This document shows positions 17,634 to 25,404 of a stretch of DNA of 64,000 nucleotides, piece after piece. The notes beneath the pieces are model-generated. The model worked only from the letters and a program-made list of their open reading frames with translations. It did not search any database and was not told the origin of the DNA. The stretch is from Demequina mangrovi (GTDB taxonomy: Bacteria > Actinomycetota > Actinomycetes > Actinomycetales > Demequinaceae). Each line of letters begins with the position of its first letter. Positions within the stretch are counted from its first letter, which is position 1. A program made the translations under genes and the position numbers. The DNA lies in contig NZ_BBLU01000004.1 of the NCBI RefSeq assembly GCF_000759715.1, positions 180,681-244,680 on the forward strand. Direction: 5' to 3'.

Positions 17634-19304
17634 ATGACCGACACCGTCACCATCCTCACCGCGAAGCTCGTCCGCACGCTCGACGACGCCGTGCCGACCG
17701 GGACCGCGATCGCGGTCCGCGGCGACAAGATCCTCGCGGTCAGCGACGTCGACCAGCTGCTGTCCGCCTACCCCGGCGCCGAGGTCGACGACCGCTACGC
17801 TGACCAGGTGCTCGCGCCCGGCTTCGTCGAGGCGCACTCGCACATGGGCGCCGGCATGGACAGCCCGTTCTACCTGGGCTACTTCCCCCGCATGACCCCG
17901 GACGGCGTCCCGCTGCACGGCGCGCAGTCCTGGGAGGGTGTCCTCGACGCGCTCAAGGCATGGGACGCCGAGCTGCCCGAGGGCGAGATCCTCAACGCGC
18001 GCGGACTCGACATGCTCTTCCACCCGGGCGAGACGCTCGACCGCCACGCTCTCGACTCGGTGAGCGCGACCCGTGGGATCTACGTCATCCACGCGAGCGG
18101 CCACGTCGCCACCGCCAACTCGGTGCTGCTGGAGAAGGCGGGCTACGGCGCGGACACCGAGATCGAGGGTGTCGTCAAGGGCGAGGACGGCCTGCCGACC
18201 GGCGAGCTCCAGGAGATGGGCGCGATGATGCCGGTGATGGCGGCGCTCGGCATGGACTTCAGCAAGGGCATGACCAGCGAGAAGGGCATGTACGACTTCG
18301 CCGCCGATGCCCGCAACCACGGCTGCACCACCGCGACCGACCTCGCGAGCTTCGACGCGGTCCGCCCCGGCGGCCTGGGTCTGCTCACCGAGGTGACCTC
18401 GCGCGAGGACTTCTCCCTCCGCCTGGTCCCCGCGACCTTCGGCGGCATGACCAAGTCGGCCGAGGAGGCCGAGGGCATGGCCGCGCTGGTGAAGTCCATC
18501 CAGGGCAAGGGCAACTCCAAGCTCCACCTCGGCACCGTCAAGCTCATGCTCGACGGCTCGATCCAGCAGCACACCGCCAAGCTTCAGGACCCGGGCTACG
18601 TCTGCGGACACGACGACGGCATCTGGAACACGGACGCCGAGACCTTCCGCGCCCAGGTGAGCGCGTTCCACAAGGCGGGCCTCAACATCCACGTGCACTG
18701 CAACGGGGACGAGGCGACCGAGGTCTTCTGCGACGCCGTCGAGGAGGTCCTCGCCGAGGCCCCGCGCTGGAACCACCGCCACACCGTCACCCACTCGCAG
18801 CTCACCACCCGCGCGCAGTACAAGCGCATGGCGGAGCTCGGGATGGGCGCCAACATCTTCTCGAACCACATCTGGTACTGGGGCGACCAGCACATCGACC
18901 TGACCGTGGGCCAGGACCGCGTGCAGCGCATGAACGCGGCGCGCACCGCGCTGGACTCGGGCGTGAAGATCGCGCTGCACTGCGACACCCCGGTGACGCC
19001 GCTCGACCCGCTGGCGACCGCCTCGTACGCGGCCGAGCGCCGCACCCCGACCGGCCGCTCGTGGGGCGACGCCGAGAAGATCTCGGTCAAGGAGGCGCTC
19101 GAGGCGATCACCATCGGCCCCGCCTACCTGCTCAAGCTCGACCACCTCGTCGGCTCGATCGTCCCCGGCAAGTTCGCCGACTTCGCGGTGCTGGACCGCG
19201 ACCCCTTCGAGGTCGCCGAGCCCAAGGAGCTGCGCGACATCACCGTCCTCGGCACCGTCGTCGGCGGCGTCCACTTCGAGGCGCCCGTCGCGGCGACCGT
19301 CTGA
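17634..19304 (+). CDS. YtcJ-type amidohydrolase, cassette copy 2
   Basis: The protein has 556 residues with ATG after AAGGAGTCACC. It is a paralogue of the 7000-8667 product, 42 of the first 60 residues identical by hand. It keeps the HxH (VEAHSHMGAGMD), LDGSIQ, VHCNGDEA and HSQL elements. It differs near the active site: RHTVTHSQL in place of RHSVEHSQL, and ALHCDTPVTPLDPL in place of GLHSDSGVTPLDPL. This suggests a related but different substrate. It is the sixth gene of the ABC operon and lies 21 bp before the second aminotransferase. A stretch of 146 bp near its 3' end is identical to copy 1. Confidence 0.88.
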   Translation: MTDTVTILTAKLVRTLDDAVPTGTAIAVRGDKILAVSDVDQLLSAYPGAEVDDRYADQVLAPGFVEAHSHMGAGMDSPFYLGYFPRMTPDGVPLHGAQSWEGVLDALKAWDAELPEGEILNARGLDMLFHPGETLDRHALDSVSATRGIYVIHASGHVATANSVLLEKAGYGADTEIEGVVKGEDGLPTGELQEMGAMMPVMAALGMDFSKGMTSEKGMYDFAADARNHGCTTATDLASFDAVRPGGLGLLTEVTSREDFSLRLVPATFGGMTKSAEEAEGMAALVKSIQGKGNSKLHLGTVKLMLDGSIQQHTAKLQDPGYVCGHDDGIWNTDAETFRAQVSAFHKAGLNIHVHCNGDEATEVFCDAVEEVLAEAPRWNHRHTVTHSQLTTRAQYKRMAELGMGANIFSNHIWYWGDQHIDLTVGQDRVQRMNAARTALDSGVKIALHCDTPVTPLDPLATASYAAERRTPTGRSWGDAEKISVKEALEAITIGPAYLLKLDHLVGSIVPGKFADFAVLDRDPFEVAEPKELRDITVLGTVVGGVHFEAPVAATV

Positions 19305-19325
19305 CCCGTCCAGGAAGGAGCAGTC

Positions 19326-20693
19326 ATGCCTATCCCCAACGATGCCGCGGGCCGCGAGGCCTACGAGCTCGACCGTGCGCACGTGTTCCACTCGTGGTCG
19401 GCGCAGAAGGCCCTCGAGCCGATGGTGATCGCCGGCGGCGAGGGGTCCTACCTCTGGGACGCCGACGGCAAGCGCTACCTCGACTTCTCGTCGCAGCTGG
19501 TCTACACGAACGTGGGACACCAGCACCCGAAGGTGGTGAAGGCGATCCAGGAGCAGGCCGCGACGCTTGCGACCATCGCCCCGGCGCACGCCAACGACAA
19601 GCGCTCCAAGGCCGCGAAGCTCATCACCGACCTCGCGCCCGAGGGCATGAACAAGGTGTTCTTCACCAACGGCGGTGCCGAGTCGATCGAGAACGCGATC
19701 CGCATGGCGCGCCTGCACACCGGCCGCACCAAGGTGATGTCGCAGTACCGCAGCTACCACGGCTCCACGGCGACCGCCATCCAGGTGACCGGCGACCCGC
19801 GCCGATTCCCCAACGAGTTCGTGCCCGCCGGCACGGTCCACTTCTTCGGGCCGTTCCTCTACCGCAGCGTCTTCAACGCCACCACGGAGCAGGAGGAGTG
19901 CGACCGGGCGCTCGAGCACCTCGAGCAGATGATCACCTTCGAGGGGCCGGGCACCATCGCGTCCATCGTCCTCGAGACGGTGCCGGGCACGTCGGGCATC
20001 ATGCCGCCGCCGCCCGGCTACCTCGCGGGCGTCCGCGAGCTGTGCGACCGCTTCGGCATCGTGATGATCTGCGACGAGGTCATGGCGGGCTTCGGCCGCA
20101 CGGGCGCCTGGTTCGCGATCGACCACTACGGCATCACCCCGGACCTCATCACGTTCGCGAAGGGCGTGAACTCCGGCTACGTGCCCATGGGCGGCGTCAT
20201 CATCCGCGATGAGATCGCGGCGACGTTCGACGAGCGCGCCTTCCCGGGCGGGCTGACGTACTCCGGTCACCCGCTCGCCGCGGCGGCCGCGGTCGCGACG
20301 ATCGAGGCGATGCACGAGGAGCAGGTGGTCGAGAACGCCGCACGCCTGGGCGCCGAGGTGTTCGGGCCTGCTCTGCGTGAGATGGCCCAGCGTCACCCGT
20401 CCGTGGGCGACGTCCGCGGCCTCGGCGTGTTCTGGGCGCTCGACCTGGTCAAGGACCGCGAGACCAAGGAGCCGCTGGCGCCGTACGGTGGCGCCGCACC
20501 CGCGGTGACCGGCGTGCTCGGCGCGGCGAAGGAGGCGGGGCTGCTGCTGTTCAACCAGTTCCACCGCATCCACCTGTGCCCGCCGTGCAACCTCTCCGAC
20601 GAGGAGGCCCGTGAGGGCCTCGCGATCCTCGACGAGGCGCTGTCGGTGGCCGATGCGGCCTACGAGGGCGTGCGCGAGGTCGTCGCGGCGTAA
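19326..20693 (+). CDS. Class III PLP-dependent aminotransferase, cassette copy 2
   Basis: The protein has 455 residues with ATG after AGGAAGGAGCAGTC. It is nearly the same protein as the 8692-10062 product, with all PLP residues kept (TNGGAESIEN, CDEVMAGFGRTG, FAKGVNSGYVPMGG). Changes cluster in the first 40 residues and the C-terminal third (for example CPPCNLSDEE against VPPCNISDAE). The aminotransferase step appears conserved between clusters while the amidohydrolase and transporter vary. It ends the cluster 2 operon and faces the MocR gene tail to tail. Confidence 0.9.
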   Translation: MPIPNDAAGREAYELDRAHVFHSWSAQKALEPMVIAGGEGSYLWDADGKRYLDFSSQLVYTNVGHQHPKVVKAIQEQAATLATIAPAHANDKRSKAAKLITDLAPEGMNKVFFTNGGAESIENAIRMARLHTGRTKVMSQYRSYHGSTATAIQVTGDPRRFPNEFVPAGTVHFFGPFLYRSVFNATTEQEECDRALEHLEQMITFEGPGTIASIVLETVPGTSGIMPPPPGYLAGVRELCDRFGIVMICDEVMAGFGRTGAWFAIDHYGITPDLITFAKGVNSGYVPMGGVIIRDEIAATFDERAFPGGLTYSGHPLAAAAAVATIEAMHEEQVVENAARLGAEVFGPALREMAQRHPSVGDVRGLGVFWALDLVKDRETKEPLAPYGGAAPAVTGVLGAAKEAGLLLFNQFHRIHLCPPCNLSDEEAREGLAILDEALSVADAAYEGVREVVAA

Positions 20694-20703
20694 CGCCTCA
20701 CGC

Positions 20704-20734
20704 GAAGGGGGTCGGCGAAGCGCCGGCCCCCTTC
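20704..20734. terminator. Terminator at the end of cluster 2
   Basis: A 14-bp stem GAAGGGGGTCGGCG / CGCCGGCCCCCTTC with loop AAG begins 10 bases after the aminotransferase stop. It may serve both this operon and the convergent MocR gene. Confidence 0.85.
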
Positions 20735-20759
20735 GTCATGTCCCGCCCCACCCCGGCCC

Positions 20760-20854
20760 GACGGTCCGGACGGATCTCGTGGCGACACGCCGATGAGGAG
20801 GGACGATGCGCGGGTCGAGGCCCGCGTGTCGGCTCGAACTCCGTTGGAGCTGTC
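20760..20854. repeat. Intergenic inverted repeat, family copy 2
   Basis: Outer arms GACGGTCCGGACGGA and TCCGTTGGAGCTGTC are imperfect (10 of 15). Inner arms GGCGACACGC (20781-20790) and GCGTGTCGGC (20824-20833) pair at 9 of 10. The order and sequence match the element at 51014-51112. The loop carries GGACGATGC. It fills the gap between convergent genes, next to the MocR stop. Confidence 0.65.
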
Positions 20855-20863
20855 AGCGGGGGG

Positions 20864-22399
20864 CTACTCCGCCATCTGCTCGCGGATGGCCTCGCCCAGC
20901 AGCTGCACGCCCCGGGGGATCGCCTGGAGCGGGATCGCGTTGAACCCCACGCGGATGTGGCGGCGCTCGGCAGCCTCGAGATAGAAGCGCTCGCCGGCGT
21001 CGACCAGCACCCCCCGCTCGCGCGCGAGCTCGGCCACGCGCGTGCCGTCGAAGCCCTCGGGCCCCTCGATCCACACGCTGAGGCCGCCCGCGGGCACCGG
21101 CGGGAGCTCGAACGGCAGCTCGCGCTCGAGCTCCTCCATGAGCGTCTCCCACTTGCGCGACAGGTGGCGGCGGTGCTGGCGCAGGGCGCGGTGGTACTCG
21201 CCGGTCTCGATGAACAGGCCGAGGGCGCGCTGCAGGTGACCCGACGGGTGCTTGGTGAGGTAGCGACGCCGCTCGCGGAGCGCGGCGATGAGCGCGGCAT
21301 CGGCCACGACGAAGCCGAGCCGCAGGCCCGGTGCCACGAACTTCGAGAAGGTGCCGACGTAGATGACGCGGCCCGTGCGGTCGAGCGACTTGAGCGACGG
21401 CGTCGGGCGACCCTTGAAGCGGACCTCGGAGTCGAAGTCGTCCTCGATCACCAGCGCGTCCTCCGACTGCGCGGCACGGAGGATCGCGGCGCGACGGGCG
21501 TACGTGGTCGTGACCGAGGTCGGGTGGTGGTGGCTCGGGGTGAGGTAGAGGAACTCCGAGCGCGCGGCGTCGGCGCGGGTGACGCGGGCCCCGCCGCCGT
21601 CGACGGGAAGCGGGTGCAGGTGCGCGCCGGCGTTGCGGAAGATGTGCCAGGCGTCGACGTAGCCGGGGTTCTCGACGCTGACCGTGTCGCCCTCCTGCAC
21701 CAGCAGGTCCGCGAGCAGCGACAGCGCCTGCTGCGCGCCGTTGGTGATGATCACCTCGTTCGGCGAGACCGACATGCCTCGCGGCGGAAGGATCTCGCGG
21801 CAGATCGCCTTGACCAGGAGCTCGTCGTCGCCGTCGACCGAGTCGCGGAGGCTGGGGGCGAGGTGCGGCCCGGCGAGCGCGTCGTTGAGCGCGCGCAGCC
21901 AGGCGCGCGACGGGAACGTCGACAGCTCGGGCTGACCGGGCAGGAACGGGAAGGGGAAGCGGGTCCAGTCGGGGTGCGCGGCGGCATGCTGGAGGTCCGC
22001 ACCGAGCGGCCGGGGGAGCCGCTGCGCCCAGTCGACCTGGCCGGTCGGGACCGAGCGCGGGCGCTGCCGGGCCGGGCCGTCGACCGCGTTCGGCGCCTGC
22101 GCCGTCGCGAGCCGCTCGGCTGCCGGGTAGAGGCCCGAGCGCGGACGCGACTCGATGAGGCCCAGCGCGGTGAGCTCCTGGTAGGCCGCGGACACCGTGT
22201 TGCGCGAGACGCCGAGCACGCCGGCGAGGTGGCGCGAGGACGGCAGCGGACGGTTCGGCTTGAACCGGCCCTCGAGCAGGGACTGCTCGAGGAAGCGGCG
22301 GACCTGCTGGAACAGCGGCTCGCGGCTCTCGGGATCGATGTACTGGCGCGCGCGGTCCTCGATCGTCTCGTCGGGCTCGGGACGCAGGTCGTCGATCAC
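20864..22399 (-). CDS. MocR-type (GntR/aminotransferase) transcriptional regulator
   Basis: From the GTG at 22399, placed behind AGGAGGTTCCCC, the protein has 511 residues; an earlier in-frame start lacks a ribosome site. The N-terminal GntR winged helix has EPLFQQVRRFLEQSLLEGRF and LAGVLGVSRNTVSAAYQEL. The rest is a fold-type I aminotransferase-like sensor with NGAQQALSLLADLL, ENPGYVDA, the PLP Lys in TFSKFVAPGLRLGF and IRVGFNAIP. MocR proteins such as TauR, GabR and PdxR sense an amine or PLP adduct and often control omega-aminotransferases. Its place beside cassette 2 makes it the likely regulator of both clusters. It follows the TauE-like gene by 32 bp on the same strand. Confidence 0.9.
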   Translation of the reverse strand: MIDDLRPEPDETIEDRARQYIDPESREPLFQQVRRFLEQSLLEGRFKPNRPLPSSRHLAGVLGVSRNTVSAAYQELTALGLIESRPRSGLYPAAERLATAQAPNAVDGPARQRPRSVPTGQVDWAQRLPRPLGADLQHAAAHPDWTRFPFPFLPGQPELSTFPSRAWLRALNDALAGPHLAPSLRDSVDGDDELLVKAICREILPPRGMSVSPNEVIITNGAQQALSLLADLLVQEGDTVSVENPGYVDAWHIFRNAGAHLHPLPVDGGGARVTRADAARSEFLYLTPSHHHPTSVTTTYARRAAILRAAQSEDALVIEDDFDSEVRFKGRPTPSLKSLDRTGRVIYVGTFSKFVAPGLRLGFVVADAALIAALRERRRYLTKHPSGHLQRALGLFIETGEYHRALRQHRRHLSRKWETLMEELERELPFELPPVPAGGLSVWIEGPEGFDGTRVAELARERGVLVDAGERFYLEAAERRHIRVGFNAIPLQAIPRGVQLLGEAIREQMAE

Positions 22400-22431
22400 C
22401 GGGGAACCTCCTGGGTGGCGTGGCCGCGGAC

Positions 22432-23166
22432 TCACGCCGCCACGCCCCGGAGCGCGAGCGCCACACCCGACACGAGCGAGAGCACGAGGGCGGACCGTCG
22501 CACGAGCTCTGCCGGGAGGCGGCGGACGAGCGGGGCCGCGGCCACCGCCCCGAGGATCACCGCGGGGGTCAGCGCGAGCCCGTGGAGCACGTCCGCTCCA
22601 AGGGAGGCGACGCCGGTGCCGCTGGCGGTCAAGGATAGCGTCGCCAGCGCCAGCACCGATGTCACGGCGAAGTAGGCCGACAGCGTCGAGCGCATCGTGC
22701 GGACGTCATCCGGGCGGTACACGACCGCCATGGGCGGCCCGGGGAGCGCGGCGACCGGGGTGAGGACGCCGCCCAGCGCGCCGGCGACCGCGACCGAGGC
22801 GGGGGTCATGCGCGCCTTCCACGCGAGCAGCGACAGGGCCGATGCGGCGGCGACCACCGCCCCGACCGTCACCTGCATCGCCGCCTCGGGCGTGACGCGG
22901 GCGATCGCGGTCCCCACGACGACGCCCGGCACCGCCGCGACGGACGTGCGCACGAGGTCCGGCACGCTCAGCCAGCGGCGCTCGGACCAGGCCACCGCGC
23001 ACATCACCACGACCGTGATCGCGAGCACCGCGCCGATGCCGAGCTCCGGAGCGACGAGCACGAGCAGCGGCACCGCCACGATGCCGAATCCCATGCCGGT
23101 GCCGGCCTGGACCACGGTGGCGAGGATGACGACGAGGCACGCGGCCGCCCAGGCGACGGCGGTCAC
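22432..23166 (-). CDS. TauE/SafE-family membrane exporter
   Basis: From the GTG at 23166, preceded by GGAGAGG, the protein has 244 residues, the normal family length; an upstream extension is not hydrophobic and looks non-coding. About eight hydrophobic segments are seen, with the early GTGMGFGIVAVPLL motif and VAALPGPPMAVVYRP at the start of the second half, both typical of TauE/SafE. Members export sulfite, sulfoacetate or related organic anions. It is transcribed ahead of the MocR gene. Beside a taurine-aminotransferase-like enzyme this recalls known tauR/tpa/tauE neighbourhoods. Confidence 0.82.
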   Translation of the reverse strand: MTAVAWAAACLVVILATVVQAGTGMGFGIVAVPLLVLVAPELGIGAVLAITVVVMCAVAWSERRWLSVPDLVRTSVAAVPGVVVGTAIARVTPEAAMQVTVGAVVAAASALSLLAWKARMTPASVAVAGALGGVLTPVAALPGPPMAVVYRPDDVRTMRSTLSAYFAVTSVLALATLSLTASGTGVASLGADVLHGLALTPAVILGAVAAAPLVRRLPAELVRRSALVLSLVSGVALALRGVAA

Positions 23167-23234
23167 CGAGCCTCTCCGGGCGGCGGGCAGAGGGGGAGGA
23201 GCATGCCCAGCATCCTGCTGGACCCGCGTGCGCC

Positions 23235-23346
23235 GGGCCAGGTCCACCTTCGTCGCAAGAGTGAGGCCAGAAGTTACCTCCGGGAAACACGGTGGCACCG
23301 CGGGTGTGGCACCGTCTGGACCTGGCCCCCATGCCAGGGGGCCAGG
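23235..23346 (+). promoter_or_regulatory. Candidate structured leader RNA upstream of the SDR gene
   Basis: GGGCCAGGTCCA (23235-23246) is perfectly complementary to TGGACCTGGCCC (23317-23328). The same right-hand bases can instead form a 10-bp hairpin CCTGGCCCCC / GGGGGCCAGG (23321-23346). The two folds exclude each other, as in attenuators and riboswitches. Between them lies AAACACGGTGGCACCGCGGG, which resembles the conserved T-box element GGTGGNACCGCG. No T-rich tail follows the hairpin, so control would be over translation or partial. A specifier codon was not located. Confidence 0.4.
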
Positions 23347-23397
23347 CAGGCTGAGGCCATCCGCCGCGCATCGGGCGCGGCCCGACAGGAGGTAGAC

Positions 23398-24132
23398 ATG
23401 TCACAGCGGATCGCGGTCGTCACGGGAGCCAGCAGCGGGATCGGCGCGGCCAGCGCGCGGGCCCTCGCGGCTGACGGCTGGCATGTGGTGATCGGCGCCC
23501 GTCGCGTGGACCGCCTCGAGGCGCTCGCGGCGGAGATCGGCGGCACCGCGATCGCCCTCGACGTCACCGACCAGGAGTCCGTCGACGCCTTCGCGGCGCA
23601 GATCGAGAGCTGCGAGCTGCTGCTCAACAACGCCGGCGGCGCGCTCGGCACCACCTCGATCGCCGAGGGCGACGTCGACGAGTGGCAGTGGATGTACGAC
23701 GTCAACGTGCTCGGCACGCTCCGCGTCACCAAGGCGCTGCTGCCGAAGCTGGTGGCATCCGGCGACGGCCAGGTCATCAACATCGGCTCGATCGCGGCGC
23801 GCGAGCCGTACAAGGGCGGCGGCGGCTACAACGCCGCGAAGCACGCCGTGGCGGCCATGACCCGCGTGCTGCGCATCGAGCTGCTCGGCCAGCCCGTGCG
23901 CGTGTCCGAGATCGACCCGGGCATGGTCGAGACCGAGTTCTCGATCGTGCGCTTCGGCGGCGACGCGGACAAGGCCGCGAAGGTCTACGAGGGCGTCACC
24001 CCCATGAGCGCCGAGGACATCGCCGACGCCGTGCGCTGGGTCGCGTCGCGTCCCAAGCACGTCAACATCGACCAGATCCTCATGCTCGCGACCGCGCAGA
24101 CGTCGGCGCAGGTGATCCACCGCGAGCTCTGA
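23398..24132 (+). CDS. SDR-family NAD(P)-dependent oxidoreductase, YdfG/IsfD-like
   Basis: The protein has 244 residues; the ATG at 23398 follows AGGAGGTAGAC. It is a classical short-chain dehydrogenase: TGASSGIG cofactor loop, GARRVDRLE (Arg after the second strand suggests NADP), NNAGG, catalytic Ser in INIGSIAA, YxxxK in YNAAKHAV, and DPGMVETEFSIVRFGGD. The last segment and VYEGVTPMSAEDIADAVRW are typical of the YdfG group, which includes 3-hydroxy-acid dehydrogenases and sulfoacetaldehyde reductase IsfD. It might reduce the aldehyde made by the neighbouring aminotransferases, but it has its own leader and could be independent. Confidence 0.85.
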   Translation: MSQRIAVVTGASSGIGAASARALAADGWHVVIGARRVDRLEALAAEIGGTAIALDVTDQESVDAFAAQIESCELLLNNAGGALGTTSIAEGDVDEWQWMYDVNVLGTLRVTKALLPKLVASGDGQVINIGSIAAREPYKGGGGYNAAKHAVAAMTRVLRIELLGQPVRVSEIDPGMVETEFSIVRFGGDADKAAKVYEGVTPMSAEDIADAVRWVASRPKHVNIDQILMLATAQTSAQVIHREL

Positions 24133-24147
24133 GCCTCGCCCGGCCGC

Positions 24148-24182
24148 ACGCCGCATCGTCCCCTCCCGGGGCGGTGCGGCGT
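24148..24182 (+). terminator. Terminator after SDR gene
   Basis: Arms ACGCCGCA and TGCGGCGT enclose an inner CCCC/GGGG stem, 15 bases after the SDR stop. The 5' side overlaps a GCATCGTCC copy. Confidence 0.7.
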
Positions 24183-24392
24183 CGCCGTGAGGGGCGGAAC
24201 TCTGCGGAAACTCCCAGCCGCAGGCGCCGGGAGCCGCCGAGGCGGCGGGTACCCTGGATCGGAGCCCGCGTGCGAGGCCGTCACTGCATCAGGACGCAGC
24301 CGGCCGGGAATCGCGCGGCAGACCAGCGGTGACCGGGTCGAGGCCTGCGCCGCGTTGCGCCGCGAACCGGCGGACAAGCCTTGAGGAGATCC

Positions 24393-25337
24393 ATGAAGAA
24401 GAACGTGCTGGCCAGCGTCGCGATCGGCGCGGTCGCCGTGCTCGGCCTGGCCGCGTGCAGCCCGGCCTCCGACTCCGAGGCGTCCGCCTCGGCCTCCGCC
24501 GCGGCCGTGCCCACGGCCGCCGAGGACATCGCCGCGCTCGAGTCGATCGAGTGGACCGAGACCGACGGTGTGCCCGAGCTCGCCTTCGAGCCCACGCTGT
24601 CGGTGGGCGACACCACCGTGCTCCACGTCGCCGACGGCGAGGGCGACGCGATCGAGGAGGGCCAGGACGTGGTCCTCAACTACGTGGTGTACTCGGGCGT
24701 CGACGGCTCGGTCATCTGGTCGACCTACGACTCGGGCGTGCCCGAGGCCGTCGAGATGTCCGAGGACTACGGCGAGCTCTACGAGGAGCTCGTGGGCCGC
24801 AACGTCGGCACCGACTTCCTCTACGCGTTCCCCGACACCTCGACCGAGGACCTCGAGACCAACATCATGGCCGTGACCGCGTCCGCCGCGGTGACGCCGC
24901 TCGAGCGTGCCGAGGGCACCGCGGTCGAGCCGGCCGAGGGCCTTCCCACGGTGACGCTCGACGACACCGGGGCGCCGACCGTCGACTTCTCGGACGCGGG
25001 CAAGGCCCCCGAGGAGCTCGTCGCGCAGACCCTCATCGAGGGCGACGGCGACCCGATCAGCGAGGGCGACGAGGTGTGGTTCCACTACACCGGCCAGGTC
25101 TGGAAGACCGACGAGGTCTTCGACTCCTCGTGGGCGCGCGGCGCGGACGCGATGTTCACGCTCTCGGCCGACCAGCTCATCGAGGGCTGGATCGAGGGGC
25201 TCGAGGGCGCCACGGTCGGCAGCCAGGTGATGGTCGTCATCCCGCCGGAGCTGGGCTACGGCGACCAGGACGACATCGACGCGATCCCTGCGAACTCGAC
25301 GCTCGTGTTCGTGGTGGACATCCTCGGCGTGGCCTGA
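24393..25337 (+). CDS. FKBP-type peptidyl-prolyl isomerase lipoprotein
   Basis: The protein has 314 residues; ATG at 24393 after GAGGAGATCC. The signal peptide ends in lipobox LAAC with Cys22, so it is a surface-anchored foldase. The C-terminal about 110 residues are an FKBP domain: EVWFHYTGQVWKTDEVFDSSWARG, LIEGWIEGLEG, VMVVIPPELGYG, and TLVFVVDILGV. An earlier segment (VVLNYVVYSGVDGSVIWSTYDSG onward) looks like a second, degraded FKBP fold. The C-terminal domain keeps most pocket residues. It probably assists folding of exported proteins. It is monocistronic, flanked by terminators on both sides. Confidence 0.88.
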   Translation: MKKNVLASVAIGAVAVLGLAACSPASDSEASASASAAAVPTAAEDIAALESIEWTETDGVPELAFEPTLSVGDTTVLHVADGEGDAIEEGQDVVLNYVVYSGVDGSVIWSTYDSGVPEAVEMSEDYGELYEELVGRNVGTDFLYAFPDTSTEDLETNIMAVTASAAVTPLERAEGTAVEPAEGLPTVTLDDTGAPTVDFSDAGKAPEELVAQTLIEGDGDPISEGDEVWFHYTGQVWKTDEVFDSSWARGADAMFTLSADQLIEGWIEGLEGATVGSQVMVVIPPELGYGDQDDIDAIPANSTLVFVVDILGVA

Positions 25338-25351
25338 CCCACGCCTGACGT

Positions 25352-25385
25352 ACGCAGGGCCCCGGCGGAAGCCGGGGCCCTGCGT
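25352..25385. terminator. Bidirectional terminator between convergent genes
   Basis: A perfect 15-bp stem ACGCAGGGCCCCGGC / GCCGGGGCCCTGCGT with GGAA loop lies between the FKBP gene and the AI-2E gene stops. Confidence 0.9.
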
Positions 25386-25404
25386 CGTCTCCAGGGTGCG
25401 GGCC

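Noticed and set aside
23203..23397. N-terminal extension of the SDR protein by 65 residues
   Set aside because: The extension has no similarity to the family and overlaps the candidate leader structure, whereas the ATG at 23398 has a strong ribosome site at the correct distance.
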